NCBI GenBank assembly: GCA_009809945.1
Contig: WTPW01002488.1
Location: 1 to 64,000 of the forward strand
DNA from: Gigaspora margarita
Taxonomy: Eukaryota; Glomeromycota; Glomeromycetes; Diversisporales; Gigasporaceae
DNA length: 64,000 nt
Direction of reading: 5' to 3'
The notes beneath the pieces are model-generated. The model worked only from the letters and a program-made list of their open reading frames with translations, did no database searches and was not told where the DNA came from. Position 1 is the first letter of the stretch; each line of letters opens with the position of its first letter. This document shows positions 25,444-35,117 of this stretch, in pieces. The position numbers and the translations under genes were made by a program.

Positions 25444-25508
25444 GGCCATGCAAAGTTAATTTTTCGTTTTGCATAACCTGGTGTTTCAAAATTCCGGTCG
25501 GCGGGTCG

Positions 25509-25540
<32 letters not shown>

Positions 25541-25554
25541 TTTTTTGCGTGGCC
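25444..25554. mobile_element. GGCCAYGCAAAG MITE, copy 1
   Basis: Ends GGCCATGCAAAGTTAAT and GGCCACGCAAAA inwards. It contains the family signature CGGTTTTGCATAACC-like / CCGGTCGGCGGGTCG and a poly-T/poly-A hinge. Four family members lie between 25.4 and 29.7 kb. Flanks are TA or TAA. Confidence 0.75.
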
Positions 25555-25821
25555 TAAATTTAGAATACTTATCGAAAAGATTTATTGTCCACTTGTGATA
25601 GTATTCACAAATACGAAAAAATAACCATAGAAGAAAAGGTCATGAAAGACCGAATTGAAAAAAATTTGGTAAAAATTTAAAGTCAAAGTTTTGTAGTTTT
25701 ACTATTAATTTATTCATGTTATAACGATGATTGTCCACTTTTTATAAAAGCGAAGGATTCAAAAGGACATATTCGATCCATTCTATTGTATGACGATTGA
25801 CCTTTATAAAGAAAAGCAATT

Positions 25822-26271
25822 ATGGAGGTTCATGTTTGGGGGTAATTTAAGCAGAATAGATCATATATTCGACAAATTCACGAAAGATTGAACGATATAT
25901 TGCCCGAAGACATCGTGGAAATTAACAAAGCAGCAAAGGATGCCTTTGCAACTTTCGACCCCCAAGATAAATCTTTTAACAGCATATCGGACTTGGGTAC
26001 TTCAACGGAATATTTACCGTGTTTAAATATTGCGGGAGTATAGTGAAACTTTTAAATCCTCAATTAATGAGATTTTGCAATCATGGTAAATATAATTTAT
26101 AAAAAAAATATCTAGCAGAATACAGCTTAACCTTATAATTTTTATTTTAGGATTGTTTCTTGGCAGAAGAGCGAATCTATTTACGAAAACGACTACATAC
26201 AACTATTCATTATTTCACCACTAACTAAACTTCTTGGAGGCTTGTTGACTTTCGTTAATTTACATGGGTAG
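25822..26271 (+). pseudogene. decayed two-exon gene, unrecognised product
   Basis: From ATG 25822 an open stretch (one TAA after MEVHVWG) includes RLNDILPEDIVEINKAAKD and DAFATFDPQDKSFNSI. A frameshift near 26035 leads into SSINEILQSW, split by a clean 65-bp GT..AG intron at 26086-26150, then IVSWQKSESIYEN and LLGGLLTFVNLHG to TAG at 26269. Base composition is GC-richer than the surroundings. Further possible coding lies upstream (IRSILLYDD before a TGA) and at 26700-26830 (a 42-codon open stretch ending VVYSSEKY). No known domain is recognised. It is probably a dead host or transposon gene. Confidence 0.5.
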
Positions 26272-26353
26272 ATATTCAATAAGGCGAAAGCTACGGACAC
26301 AACATTTCATGTGCTTATGTGCACAACAATGACGGCATTACTAAAATACACTA

Positions 26354-26563
26354 GGTCACGCAAAGTTAATTCTTCGGTTTGCATAACATGGAATCAGAAA
26401 TTTTTTTTTTATCGGACTATCGGGTAATCCCGGAAAATTAAGATCATCATCGGCGCGTGAAAAAAATTAAATGGCAAAAATGGTATAATTGGCACAATAG
26501 GAATTTAAAAAAAAATTTTTTTTGAAAAATTGGGTCGGCGGGTTATCAAAACTTTGCATGGCC
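26354..26563. mobile_element. GGCCAYGCAAAG MITE, copy 2
   Basis: Ends GGTCACGCAAAGTTAATTC and GGCCATGCAAAGTTTTG inwards, TA on both sides. Longer interior than copy 1, with ATCGGACTATCGGGTAAT and TCGGCGGGTTATC. Confidence 0.75.
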
Positions 26564-27073
26564 TAATATGCATTGACTTATTATGGTGTAAATTTAATAA
26601 TCTAATGTAAATATGTTTAATTCAGAGTGTAATTATCATTTTATGAATATATTATAATAAACCTACATTTAGAATGGTTCGCGTCCGTATTGAAAGATGT
26701 CATTTAACAGACTGACTTACTATAATGCTGTACTAGGTGATGATACAATGGTAATTAGTAAAAGTCGTGAAATAACTCGAGTTGTATATTCGAGCGAAAA
26801 ATATTAGATTAAAGGTCTAAGAAACAGTGCCATAGGAATAATATTTAAAAAAAGTAAGAACAAGAAAACTCTGAAAATGAAGGCACATAATTTTGATGCA
26901 ATAGTATATTAATTAATTGTTGTAAAACAAAAAAAATATTCTTTTTGAAGCAGCATCCAAAGCATGTGCAGTTCACTCTAGTCGTAAATTATGAACTTAG
27001 TGCTTTAGCATTTTTCATAGATGCGTATAATATTTGAACTCGAATATTAATAACTGTTTTGGCTACTTAAAGT

Positions 27074-27233
27074 TAGGGATTGGAACCGTTTAACCGTTTA
27101 AAAATTGCTTTATAGTTCCGGGCAGAATTATGTTGGTGTGGGCCGGAACTATTTTAATGCCGGCCAAATTAGAACAGTTAAACGGTTAAACGATTAAACG
27201 ATTAAGAAAAATTTTAGCCTGTTCCAATCCCTA
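27074..27233. mobile_element. hAT-like MITE, 160 bp
   Basis: Ends TAGGGATTGGAACCG and TAGGGATTGGAACAGG inwards. The interior is rich in GTTTAACCGTTTAA-type palindromes. No clean 8-bp flank duplication is seen. Confidence 0.65.
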
Positions 27234-27420
27234 ATTTATGTTTTATATAATTTCATCTATTTATTTGTAGCATTCTGGTATTTATTAATTTGCATTATTT
27301 ACTGACCAACTTAAGCCAATTCTAGTTTCATTGATTTTTTAGTTATCTACTTTTTCTTCAAGGACAGATCTACATTGCATTTAAGTACGAGATTTGATGA
27401 CGTATAATGCATAGATCTTC

Positions 27421-27621
27421 ATGGAATGTGAAAAGCCGCGCCGAAACAATGAGGCGATGAAACATAAATTATGTGTCCGATCCGAGTGTTTTTTACGAAA
27501 AACAAATTTACGGCCGATTTTTCGAACAATATTTTATAGAGAAGTGTATAAACCTAGAATAGTTACGCACAATGGAACTCCTTTTTTATTAATGTTAAGT
27601 TTTGGGATAGGTCCGAGTTAA
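27421..27621 (+). CDS. 66-codon open frame, doubtful
   Basis: ATG-initiated, comparatively GC-rich frame containing RIVTHNGTPFLLML. No domain, no neighbours in the same frame and no splice context. It may be an exon remnant of the decayed gene to its left or chance. Confidence 0.2.
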   Translation: MECEKPRRNNEAMKHKLCVRSECFLRKTNLRPIFRTIFYREVYKPRIVTHNGTPFLLMLSFGIGPS

Positions 27622-27836
27622 GATTAGTATGTATATAGGTAAAATTAAATTCAGAGAATTATTAGCATTAGTAGAAGTCATCAAAGTCATCAGAAGATAT
27701 TTTATAGTTATTGTATGGGTTGTAGTGAATAACCCAGTTACACATGGGTTATTCAACATACCCATATAATAACTATTTTATTGCACGGTGTTTGACGTAA
27801 CAATCCCGTGCCAATAAGTAAATGAAAAAAATACGG

Positions 27837-28195
27837 CAGGGTTGTTAATAGACAATAGACAAGCCAATAGACTCAATAGACAGTCTAATGGTCTAATGAT
27901 GTCTAATCAATGTCATTAGACTATAGACAAATAAAATATAGTTTAAAGTAATCTGATTGGTTAATTTTAGGAATTATAATCTGCTAATATAAATAAGTAC
28001 TAAATTAGGCTGATGGACCAATAGACAAGTTAATTTCTGAATAGACATACTGTCTAATTAAAGTTTTATTTAAATAGACATTGTCTTTCTCAACCAAATT
28101 GAATAGACATTAGACAATTAGACCATTAGACAATTAGGCCATTAGGCAATTAGACAATTGAATTTTTGATTAGACCATGTCTATTCACAACCCTG
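27837..28195. mobile_element. hAT-type MITE with AATAGAC simple-repeat interior
   Basis: Ends CAGGGTTGTTAATAGACA and CAGGGTTGTGAATAGACA inwards. AATACGG flanks both sides (7 of an expected 8 bases). The interior is largely made of TAGAC/AATAGACA and its complement, arranged as many small inverted repeats. Confidence 0.75.
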
Positions 28196-28202
28196 AATAC
28201 GG

Positions 28203-29460
28203 GTTGTCACATAAGACCCGAGCAATAATAATATATCATATATAGTTACATTACCATAATTCTTTAATAACTATAATTTTGCTCTTTTCCGTATTTTCTT
28301 TATTATAGTTTTCGAAATTAAAAAGTATAAGTACGAAATAAGTTCGTAGGCGTTATTTTGAAAATTGTGTTCTTCAAAAATAATGCGATTATATGGATAT
28401 GGTGATTTTTTAATAGCAAACGCTGATTTATTCAGCCTATCATTTTCATCTAATTTTACCGAATCATTATATTCAAACTAGAGTTTTTATTATTTAGATC
28501 TACAACTAAATTAGGAAATGGTGATACCGTATAACGATATCTGCAACGTTAATAAGACTACTTAATAAATGCTACAAATTTCGATAAATCGGTAGAAGAA
28601 TTAGAAACAGTAAAGATTGTTTGAGGTTATAACGATTATTCTGTCAACACTTCACGGATGCAATCACGGATGCAATCACGAATTAGGTTTATAACTATAA
28701 CACTGATTCCTTTCAGCCATTTATAGAGAATTCATAAGACAATTATTCAAAATATGGAGAATCCCATTCCGGGTGAAGCCTAATAAAAAGATTGCATATT
28801 TTATGATGCAAATATTAAAAGGGCAAATCCTACAGATAGACCATATGGACCTTTTGACTTTTCCTCCTTCAGATCCGATCTGTCTTTTCCGTATATCAGT
28901 CATTTCAGCCATTTCTTCTCAACCGTAAATTTTGGGAAGCACTTTTTGGACAGTATCCATTTGATCTGTGTATGTGAAATCTTGCTCACAATATATGCAA
29001 GAAAAGAAAAAAATATTGTTCACAATATATGCAGGAAAAGAAAAAATAGAAGATTAATTATTATTAACTTAACTATAAAGTTCGCTACTTATATTTAATT
29101 TATTAGTAAATTTATGCTCATAGGTTCCTTATTCAAAAATGGATTAACAGCCTTCATCATTATAACAAAAAAAAAAAAAAACCCCGAAAATAAAATTAAC
29201 ATATATGCAAATAAGAAGAATGAAACTTTCTTTCTTGTCTTAACCATAATTTACAATATTGTTATCATTAACGTTAAGGTCGAACACAAGTTAAACAAGC
29301 TACTTTAGAACTCTTTGGGTTCATAAGACAAAATTAATTATAACAAAATTTTCAGATTTTGTAAATAGTTGTCAACAACGGCTTATCAATTTTAGAAAGC
29401 GATATATATTTGTACACGCTTAGTTTCGTTTAATGATTTGAATTTGAATAGATTTATCAT
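28203..29460. other. spacer, no supported gene
   Basis: Short frames on both strands (for example 28721-28912 minus) lack any family signature. A GCAATCACGGAT pair lies at about 28660-28680 and a CACAATATATGCA pair near 28990-29030. Confidence 0.35.
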
Positions 29461-29462
29461 TA

Positions 29463-29573
29463 GGCCACGCAAAGTTAATTTTTCGGTTTGCATAACCTGA
29501 TGTTTCAAAATTCCGGTCGGCGGGTCGGATTTTTTTTTTTTTTTTTTAAAAAAAAAATTGACATTGCGTGGCC
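29463..29573. mobile_element. GGCCAYGCAAAG MITE, copy 3
   Basis: Ends GGCCACGCAAAGTTAAT and GGCCACGCAATGTC inwards, TA at both sides, and the CCGGTCGGCGGGTCGG block with a T/A hinge as in copy 1. Confidence 0.8.
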
Positions 29574-29600
29574 TAAATTAATATTCATGTTCACATCTAA

Positions 29601-29696
29601 GGTTACGCAAAGTTAATTCTTCGGTTTGCATAATGATAACATGGAATCAGAAAATTTTGGTTTTTTTTTATCGGACCTATCAGGTAATTCCGGAAG
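29601..29696. mobile_element. GGCCAYGCAAAG MITE, left half only
   Basis: Starts GGTTACGCAAAGTTAATTC and follows copy 2 up to TTCCGGAAG, then stops abruptly where the multi-ORF region begins. The missing right half was not found near 39.5 kb, so whether the multi-ORF element inserted here is undecided. Confidence 0.6.
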
Positions 29697-29742
29697 GCTA
29701 TAGTATTGCACAGTGTGGTCGTATTTGTTCTTCCGGGAATTT

Positions 29743-29985
29743 CTAAATTAGTGGTAGATTCGGAGTATGCTTCCGGAAATATTCCCAGGTCTGTGTTTCC
29801 ATAATATTTGATTGATCTTCGGCTTGGCGAATTTTGAGAAACGTTGCTTTATTTGTGGAATTTGTGTGTATTTCAAATTTAAATCTTATGTTTCGGAATT
29901 TTTGTACAATTGTTTCTTCTTTTGATAGGTCTGATATTGTTGGGCATTCGCCGAATTTTGAGGCTATTCTTGCCTTTCTTTTGGA
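29743..29985 (-). pseudogene. downstream extension of the Nudix frame
   Basis: An open frame runs on from the end of the Nudix ORF in another phase. It contains KFGECPTISDLSKEETI and METQTWEYFRKH and ends at 29743. It probably was the C-terminal part of the Nudix protein before a frameshift near 29970, or a short separate gene. It is the last frame of the multi-ORF region. Confidence 0.45.
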
Positions 29986-30872
29986 TTGAATATAGATAAA
30001 TATTTGTGTCCTTTGTATATTTTTTCAATTTTCTGTATTTTCTGTTCAATTCTTCGGAGTGGTTGTACTATTACTTGGAGTTTCTTTTTATATTTTACTA
30101 ATATCTGTATTTCGTATGAAGAAAGTTTTTCAAGTTTTAGATCCATTACCGGGAATTCTTCATCTATTTCAGGTAACTGGTCAAATGGTATTTCTATATT
30201 TATATCTTTAAGAAATATTTTCGATTCTAATTGATTCTTTGTTTTCTCAGCTTCTTTTTGCTTTGTAGATATTTGTTGTTTATATTCTATTATAAATGTC
30301 GAATCAGATATTTCCTGTTCATATGTATTTATCTTTTGTTGTATCAGTTCTATGTTTTCTTCAAGTATTGGTACTAGTTCTTTTCGGTGTTTTAAGACAT
30401 CGTCCATTTTGTAAATATGCCATGGTCCCAATGTTTCTGGTTCAGTATGTTGGGGTTTAAGTTCTTCTAACAGATATATAAATATGGCTAAAGTTACTAT
30501 ATAGCTTGCTTCCTTTTGTGTACAATTATCTGCTCTCCATTCTTGGGTTGAGTAGTATGATTGTTCAAATATTTTTAATAGTTTCTCATTTCTTAGTATG
30601 ATTTCTGTTTCTTCAAAGCATTCTCTTATTACACATGCCTCCATACATTCATTTCTGTTATGATCTGCTTTTCCTCCTGGTCCATTAAGTTTTAAATAAA
30701 AATCTTTGTTCGGGTTAACTCTTTGTGATAATAAAATGTATACTTCATTGTTCAATTTTACAAAGAATATTAATTGGCTCATTTTCCATTCTGGCAAAAA
30801 TGATATTTGTGTTCCCTTGTTGAATTGACTGTTCCAATATTCAATTAGGTTGTTGTCCCCAATATTGTTCAT
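29964..30872 (-). CDS. Nudix hydrolase-like protein with coiled-coil tail
   Basis: 302 codons from ATG 30872. Residues about 15-160 form a Nudix-type fold: the core reads GPGGKADHNRNE followed by ACVIRECFEET, close to the family signature GX5EX7REUXEEXGU. It has two extra residues after the first Gly and Glu in place of the late Gly. The REcxEE metal-binding core is kept, so nucleoside-diphosphate-linked substrates (capped RNA, modified nucleotides) are possible but unproven. The C-terminal half is Lys/Glu-rich and likely coiled coil. The start overlaps the preceding frame by about 30 bases. It is the longest uninterrupted frame of the element. Nudix enzymes occur in several large DNA viruses as decapping or nucleotide-sanitising enzymes. 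Confidence 0.75.
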   Translation of the reverse strand: MNNIGDNNLIEYWNSQFNKGTQISFLPEWKMSQLIFFVKLNNEVYILLSQRVNPNKDFYLKLNGPGGKADHNRNECMEACVIRECFEETEIILRNEKLLKIFEQSYYSTQEWRADNCTQKEASYIVTLAIFIYLLEELKPQHTEPETLGPWHIYKMDDVLKHRKELVPILEENIELIQQKINTYEQEISDSTFIIEYKQQISTKQKEAEKTKNQLESKIFLKDINIEIPFDQLPEIDEEFPVMDLKLEKLSSYEIQILVKYKKKLQVIVQPLRRIEQKIQKIEKIYKGHKYLSIFNPKERQE

Positions 30873-31407
30873 GGTGTTCTTTTAATTCATTAAAATTTTC
30901 TACTATGCAGTATTTATCATTTATCCAGATTCCTGTTTGTTTTTCATAAAGTGCTTCTAGGTTTCTTATATATGCTGTTTGTAACCATTCTTGTTTTTCT
31001 TTTAAACTCTGTTCTTCTGTTTGGTATCCTAATCCGTCTAGATAATTTAATACTAATATTATTCCTTTAATTATTTCGGTAATTTCACAGTATTCTTGAT
31101 TTTTGTAACAATTATAGATGTTAAGGGTTTCTTTATTTCATGCTTCGTATCTTAGTGCTAGTAGGAATAGTTCTTCTTTTAGTTTTAGCTTTAGTTCTTT
31201 TAAAGAGATTTCAAGGAATTCTATTGTTTCTTTCTTTTTATTCCTTTTGATATATTTTGTCTCCTCTAAATCTTCTGGTCTTGTGTAGAATGTATAGTAT
31301 TGTTCAAATAGTTCTTTTGGTTTTATATTTTCTAATTTTAATATGATTCTTCTGATGCCTGGTCTATAAAGATATTGGTTGTTACCGGGTCTCGAGTTGT
31401 AGCTCAT
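30841..31407 (-). pseudogene. helical paralogue P11 with one in-frame TGA
   Basis: ATG at 31407 (MSYNSRPGNNQY), PGIRRI, a Lys/Glu helix, then TGA at 31138-31140. The same frame continues with TLNIYNCYKNQEYCE, GIWINDKYCIVENF and ends at 30841. The IYNC block matches one at the equivalent place in P3 and P9, so the TGA is an internal stop (position compatible with Trp), not the true end. About 188 codons. It overlaps P10 upstream and the Nudix frame downstream. Function unknown. Confidence 0.6.
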
Positions 31408-31546
31408 TTAGGTCCTTATATGGATTTGTTTTTATCCAATAAATTAATAATATGAGTGTTAATATTAATAATATACACAATAATATAAATGCTACTAATG
31501 TTATTGTATTGTATTGTGCTATTTCTCCTAGTTCTAATTTAACCAT
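31382..31546 (-). CDS. small single-pass membrane protein P10 (54 aa)
   Basis: ATG at 31546. MVKLELGEIAQYN precedes a hydrophobic segment TLVAFILLCILLILTLILL (about residues 16-36), then a charged tail. It begins inside the last codons of P9 and ends inside P11, a two-sided overlap. Intact. Type II or III topology cannot be decided. Its role may be a small viral-type membrane protein, which is inference only. Confidence 0.6.
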   Translation of the reverse strand: MVKLELGEIAQYNTITLVAFILLCILLILTLILLIYWIKTNPYKDLNELQLETR

Positions 31547-32003
31547 ATGTTCTTCTTGTTTGTGATATATTCAAGTATTTTGGCTCTTTTAATGCTTAAG
31601 ATTATTCTTTCTATCAAGCCCGCGTATCTAATATTTGCAGTTGCTACTCCAATTTCTTTTCCTAAATAAGGTTCTTCAATTTGTTCTGTTAACTTATGGA
31701 CATCTCGTGCTAAATTTAATTTTTCCCAACAATGGTCGTCTGCGTAGCAATTGTAATATTTATTTCTCCTTTTATATTCTGGGTTTCTTTTCTTTTGATG
31801 ATATATTCCCCTAAATTATTAATTATTATTCTATTGAGATATTCTAATTTGAAATATAATTGGTCATGTTCTAAATATTCTAGTTCATTTATTTTCTTTT
31901 TAGTAGATCCTGTATAGTATCCAAATTCTTCTATTTTCTTTCCAGTTCTTGTGAAATATTCTTCTTTTAATTCTTCTATAAGCAAATCTTCTTTTATATT
32001 CAT
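31534..32003 (-). pseudogene. helical paralogue P9, one frameshift
   Basis: ATG at 32003 immediately follows the stop of P8 (TAAATG). The N-terminal part (to about 31740) contains EELKEEYFTRTGKK and KKINELEYLEHDQLYF. After a 1-base shift the frame continues YNCYADDHCWEKLNLARDV, GVATANIRYAGLIERIIL and ends NIWLN at 31534. The YNC..D block aligns with P3 and P11. About 156 codons when read through. No known domain. Confidence 0.55.
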
Positions 32004-32269
32004 TTAAATAGAATTTCTTCTTCCTCTTGTATATTCAAAAGGTTTTTCAATTAATTCATTTAGTCTTTTCTCTACTTTTCTATTTTTAAAAAATTTCTTT
32101 CCTGAGCTTCTTTTTCTAATTGGAGTCTTTTTACTTCTGATTGTAAGAATTTGTAATGTTTTTCTTCTTCAAATAGAGATGTGTTTCGTGCCTCTTCACA
32201 AAATAAGATATTATCAATGGCTTCCAAATGATGTAATATCTGGTTTTTGAAGTTCCAAGGTAAGATCAT
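32004..32269 (-). pseudogene. short helical frame P8, one frameshift
   Basis: ATG at 32269 (MILPWNFKNQILHHLEAIDN), a Glu/Lys helix with FLQSEVKRLQLEKEAQE, then a frameshift in an A/T run near 32095 leading into VEKRLNELIEKPFEYT. It ends at 32004-32006, directly before the ATG of P9. Likely coiled coil. Function unknown. Confidence 0.5.
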
Positions 32270-32298
32270 AAATTGATGGTCGTAATCTCCATAAGATA

Positions 32299-32854
32299 CT
32301 ATTCTTCTATCTTATTGATCCTAGTTTTCATTTTCTTCACATCCTTCATTTCACTTTCTGATTCGCTATTAGTTTCTTCAGCTTCTGCTATTTTACAGAA
32401 TTCTGGTACTTCTAATATTATTCTCTTTTTTATTCCTGATAATTGTGCTTGTGTGTTTTCTAGGAACTTGTTATATATATCTCTTTGTTTTTCACACTCT
32501 TTTAGTAGTGCTTGTCCTGTAAGGTTTGGATTTATTTTTTCTACCTTTGTAGAGATATGTGGTAGTATTCTTTTTGGTCTTTCTAGGTCGTGTTGTAAGT
32601 TCTGAAATAAAAATGGTTTCTTATTCCTCTGGCTCCTTCTAAGGTTAAGAGAATTGCTCCGAGTCTTGAATTATTTGTAGGGTTTATTCTTTCAATAAGA
32701 TCATTTATTGTTTTCCAAATATCGTCTGATATTTCTTTAGGTGTTCTTTGTTCTAATATTTCCTTATTTCTATCGTACTACTTGCTTTTGTCTTCTGTGG
32801 CCTGTTTCCTGATTTCCAGTTAAATCTAAATTGTCTGAGTTCTTCTTGACTCAT
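32299..32854 (-). pseudogene. coiled-coil protein P7, two frameshifts
   Basis: ATG at 32854, overlapping the end of P6. Reads MSQEELRQFRFNWKSGNR, then after a shift KEISDDIWKTINDLIERI and RLGAILLTLEGARGIRN, and after a second shift RPKRILPHISTKVEKI, LLKECEKQRDIYNKFLEN and an acidic tail ending MKTRINKIEE. About 185 codons. The frameshifts hide it from a simple ORF scan. No domain is recognised. Confidence 0.5.
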
Positions 32855-33029
32855 TAATTTTTCTAGTTTGCTCTTTTGCTAACCTGATCGTATATGCTTC
32901 AATAATTCCTTCTTTAATTAATTTAATTATATAACAAGTTGCAGCTATTACTATTGTATGTTCTATTAATATAATAAACCATATTGTTACTTGGTCGTAA
33001 GTTAATATTGATAACGAGAGGTGGTTCAT
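32826..33029 (-). CDS. small membrane protein P6 (67 aa)
   Basis: ATG at 33029. A hydrophobic run from about residue 15 to 40 (TIWFIILIEHTIVIAATCYI) is followed by a basic tail with RLAKEQTRKINESRR. One membrane span is likely. Intact. It is the second small membrane protein of the element. Confidence 0.55.
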   Translation of the reverse strand: MNHLSLSILTYDQVTIWFIILIEHTIVIAATCYIIKLIKEGIIEAYTIRLAKEQTRKINESRRTQTI

Positions 33030-33063
33030 CCACAGTATGGTAATATTTGTAAGCGTATTGTTT

Positions 33064-33336
33064 CTATAAATTGGTCCACTTTGTTGTGTTAATATATTCT
33101 AAAGTTTTAGTTATTTTATTAGCTATCTCTCCTTCTATGGATAATATTATAATTTCTTTTATTTCTTTCTCAAGTATTTCTTGGTTTACTGATATTGATA
33201 CTAGGGCTTTTCTATAGTATTCTTTTAATCCAGGTGTTTCTAATATTGAAAGTTCTTTTACTATTTCTGTTTTATAGTTTTTGACTAATATTTTTATCTT
33301 TTTGATAAAATATGTTTTAGTTTTTCTAGCTGTCAT
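33064..33336 (-). CDS. helical protein P5 (90 aa)
   Basis: ATG at 33336, five bases after the stop of P4. Starts MTARKTKTYFIKKIKILVKN (strongly basic) and contains PGLKEYYRKALVSI and a hydrophobic/Glu helix EIKEIIILSIEGEIANKITK. Intact. No known family. Confidence 0.5.
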   Translation of the reverse strand: MTARKTKTYFIKKIKILVKNYKTEIVKELSILETPGLKEYYRKALVSISVNQEILEKEIKEIIILSIEGEIANKITKTLEYINTTKWTNL

Positions 33337-33340
33337 TCAA

Positions 33341-33723
33341 TTAAAATAGGTCAGTTGGCAATTCTAATCTTTTATTGTTGATTTGGTCATATGCATAATA
33401 TACTGTATATGACCCTGTTGCTGTTTTATATAATATTCCTAGTGCTTCTGTAATAATTGGTGTGTTTATTGAAATTAACCTGTTAGTTCTAGGTTTCTTC
33501 TTAGTTGTGTAGTTTCTAATACTAATTGGCTATGGTATTGTAATAAATAATTTTGGGTTGCTCAGGTCAGTCCTGTGTTTGTGAATATAATAGGTGTTGC
33601 TTGATCATTTTGTTGTATTTGTCTTGCTCTGTCTAATACTAATAAGGCTCTATTTAAATATGCTGATTCGTGTAGTGTTAGGATTTGGATATTTCTTCTA
33701 TTCAGCGATGGTGCTCTTGACAT
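33341..33723 (-). pseudogene. basic protein P4, one TGA and one frameshift
   Basis: ATG at 33723 overlaps the TGA of P3 (TGAATG). Reads MSRAPSLNRRNIQILTLHES, LNRALLVLDRARQI, then a TGA at 33562-33564 where the frame continues ATQNYLLQYHSQ. A shift leads to TTKKKPRTNRLISINTP, TEALGILYKTATGSYTVYY and PTDLF to 33341. About 125 codons, less helical than its neighbours, with an Arg/Lys stretch that could bind nucleic acid. No family recognised. Confidence 0.5.
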
Positions 33724-34271
33724 TCAGTTTTCTTTTTCCCTATTGTCTTTGATTTGTAAATACTTTTCTAATGCAATTTTATATTCTTTTTCATTATTAT
33801 ATGATCCTTTAGTAATTCTTCTATTGTTGGGATTTTTTGTCTATTAGGTCTACTATCTCTGTAGTAGTATTCTCCTAGATTTGATTCTGGTATTATATAG
33901 TTGAATATTTGTATTATTAAAGAAAGGTATCCGTGTTGGTGATTGTTTATGTTTTCTTTAGTTTGGTCTCTTTCAATTTCTTCAAAATGCTAATAATCTA
34001 TATGGGTTATTTTATCAAATAAGAATTTATATTTTGGGCTATCAAAGCAATTATAAATTGTTAATTCTGTTTTTGTTCTATTTTTGAATTGTTGAGCAGT
34101 TTTTTTAATTTCTTTAATTAATTGGTTCCTCAGGTTTTCAAATTTAGTTTTGAGTTCTTCTCTGGTAAAATCTTTTGAAAACTGACTTTCGCTTTTCTGA
34201 TCTTGTATGTCAATATATTCTTGTACTAGTTTTTCTATGAATTCTTTGTCTTTTGGGTTGTTGTAGTTCAT
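33724..34271 (-). pseudogene. helical paralogue P3, frameshifts
   Basis: ATG at 34271. First part contains EFIEKLVQEYIDIQD, REELKTKFENLRNQL, TIYNCFDSPKYKFLFDKI. A shift near 33990 leads to LSLIIQIFNYIIPESNLGEY and PTIEELLK. After a further shift it continues to TGA at 33724. The two blocks match P2 (DFIDLQD, YLFLFEKATKI; FYIKESNLREYW, PTIDQLLEG) in order and spacing, showing tandem gene duplication. Confidence 0.6.
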
Positions 34272-34287
34272 TCAATATTTTGATTTT

Positions 34288-34741
34288 CATATATAAGTTC
34301 CTTCAAGTAATTGGTCTATAGTTGGTCTTGTATACTTGTTTGAGTGGATTATGCACGCTTTTTCTAACCACCAATATTCTCTTAAGTTACTTTCTTTGAT
34401 GTAGAATTCTACAATTTCAAGTACTTGTTTGAGGTATCTCCTTTGTATATCAAGGCAAGGTGGGTTTTCTTTTATTCTTCTAATGCCTGTGTTATTTTTG
34501 TTGCTTTTTCAAAGAGAAATAAATATTCTTGGTCTTTGTAGACAGTTACAAAAGTAAGTATTTCTTGTATTGATTGAATTTGGATTTCTATTTGCTTGAG
34601 GAGTTCTTGTAGTTTGATTTTTAATATTTCTAATGATAGTATTTGTTCAATATAGTTTTGTTCGTTTGAATCTTGGAGGTCAATAAAGTCTTTTGTGATT
34701 CCTCTAATAAATTTCTTTTGTTCAAATATTTCTATATTCAT
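34288..34741 (-). pseudogene. helical paralogue P2, one frameshift
   Basis: ATG at 34741 (MNIEIFEQKKFIRGITKDF). Contains DFIDLQDSNEQ, LEILKIKLQELLKQIEI and YLFLFEKATKI. After a shift at the stop (34472) the frame continues RRYLKQVLEIVEFYIKE, SNLREYWWLEKACI and PTIDQLLEGTYI to TGA at 34288. About 150 codons. Closest relative is P3 next to it. Confidence 0.6.
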
Positions 34742-34770
34742 TCAGAATTTGTTTATTTATTTTGGATAAA

Positions 34771-35096
34771 TTAATTCTGATAATAACCCTTTGTTGATTT
34801 TCTCGTGGTTATAATTTGCAATTTGTTATATATTTCCCAACTTTCTTTATTTGTTCCTGAGTTGAGTAGCTCTTCTATTTCTTTTAGAGTGTGTGTTCTG
34901 TTTCAAATTTGTCTTTCAAATATGTTTCAACAGCAAGTTCTGCTATGTCAGATAGTAAAAAATCTCCATCATATGTTGATGCAAGTTTTCCTAATAAGGA
35001 AGTTATGGTTGTGAGTTTTATTGCTAGGTTCTACTTCTTTTCTTTTAAAGTTATTCCTTGTTGTTCAGCTATTAAGTCCTTAAGGGTATAGGTCAT
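34771..35096 (-). pseudogene. small helical protein P1, frameshifts
   Basis: ATG at 35096 (MTYTLKDLIAEQQGITLKE), a shift near 35030, then AIKLTTITSLLGKLASTYDG and SDIAELAVETYLKDKFE. A second shift leads to EIEELLNSGTNKESWEIYNK, ending at 34771. About 105 codons. Plus-strand frames over it are shadows. Confidence 0.45.
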
Positions 35097-35117
35097 TTAG
35101 ATTCCTTTCAGTAGTCC

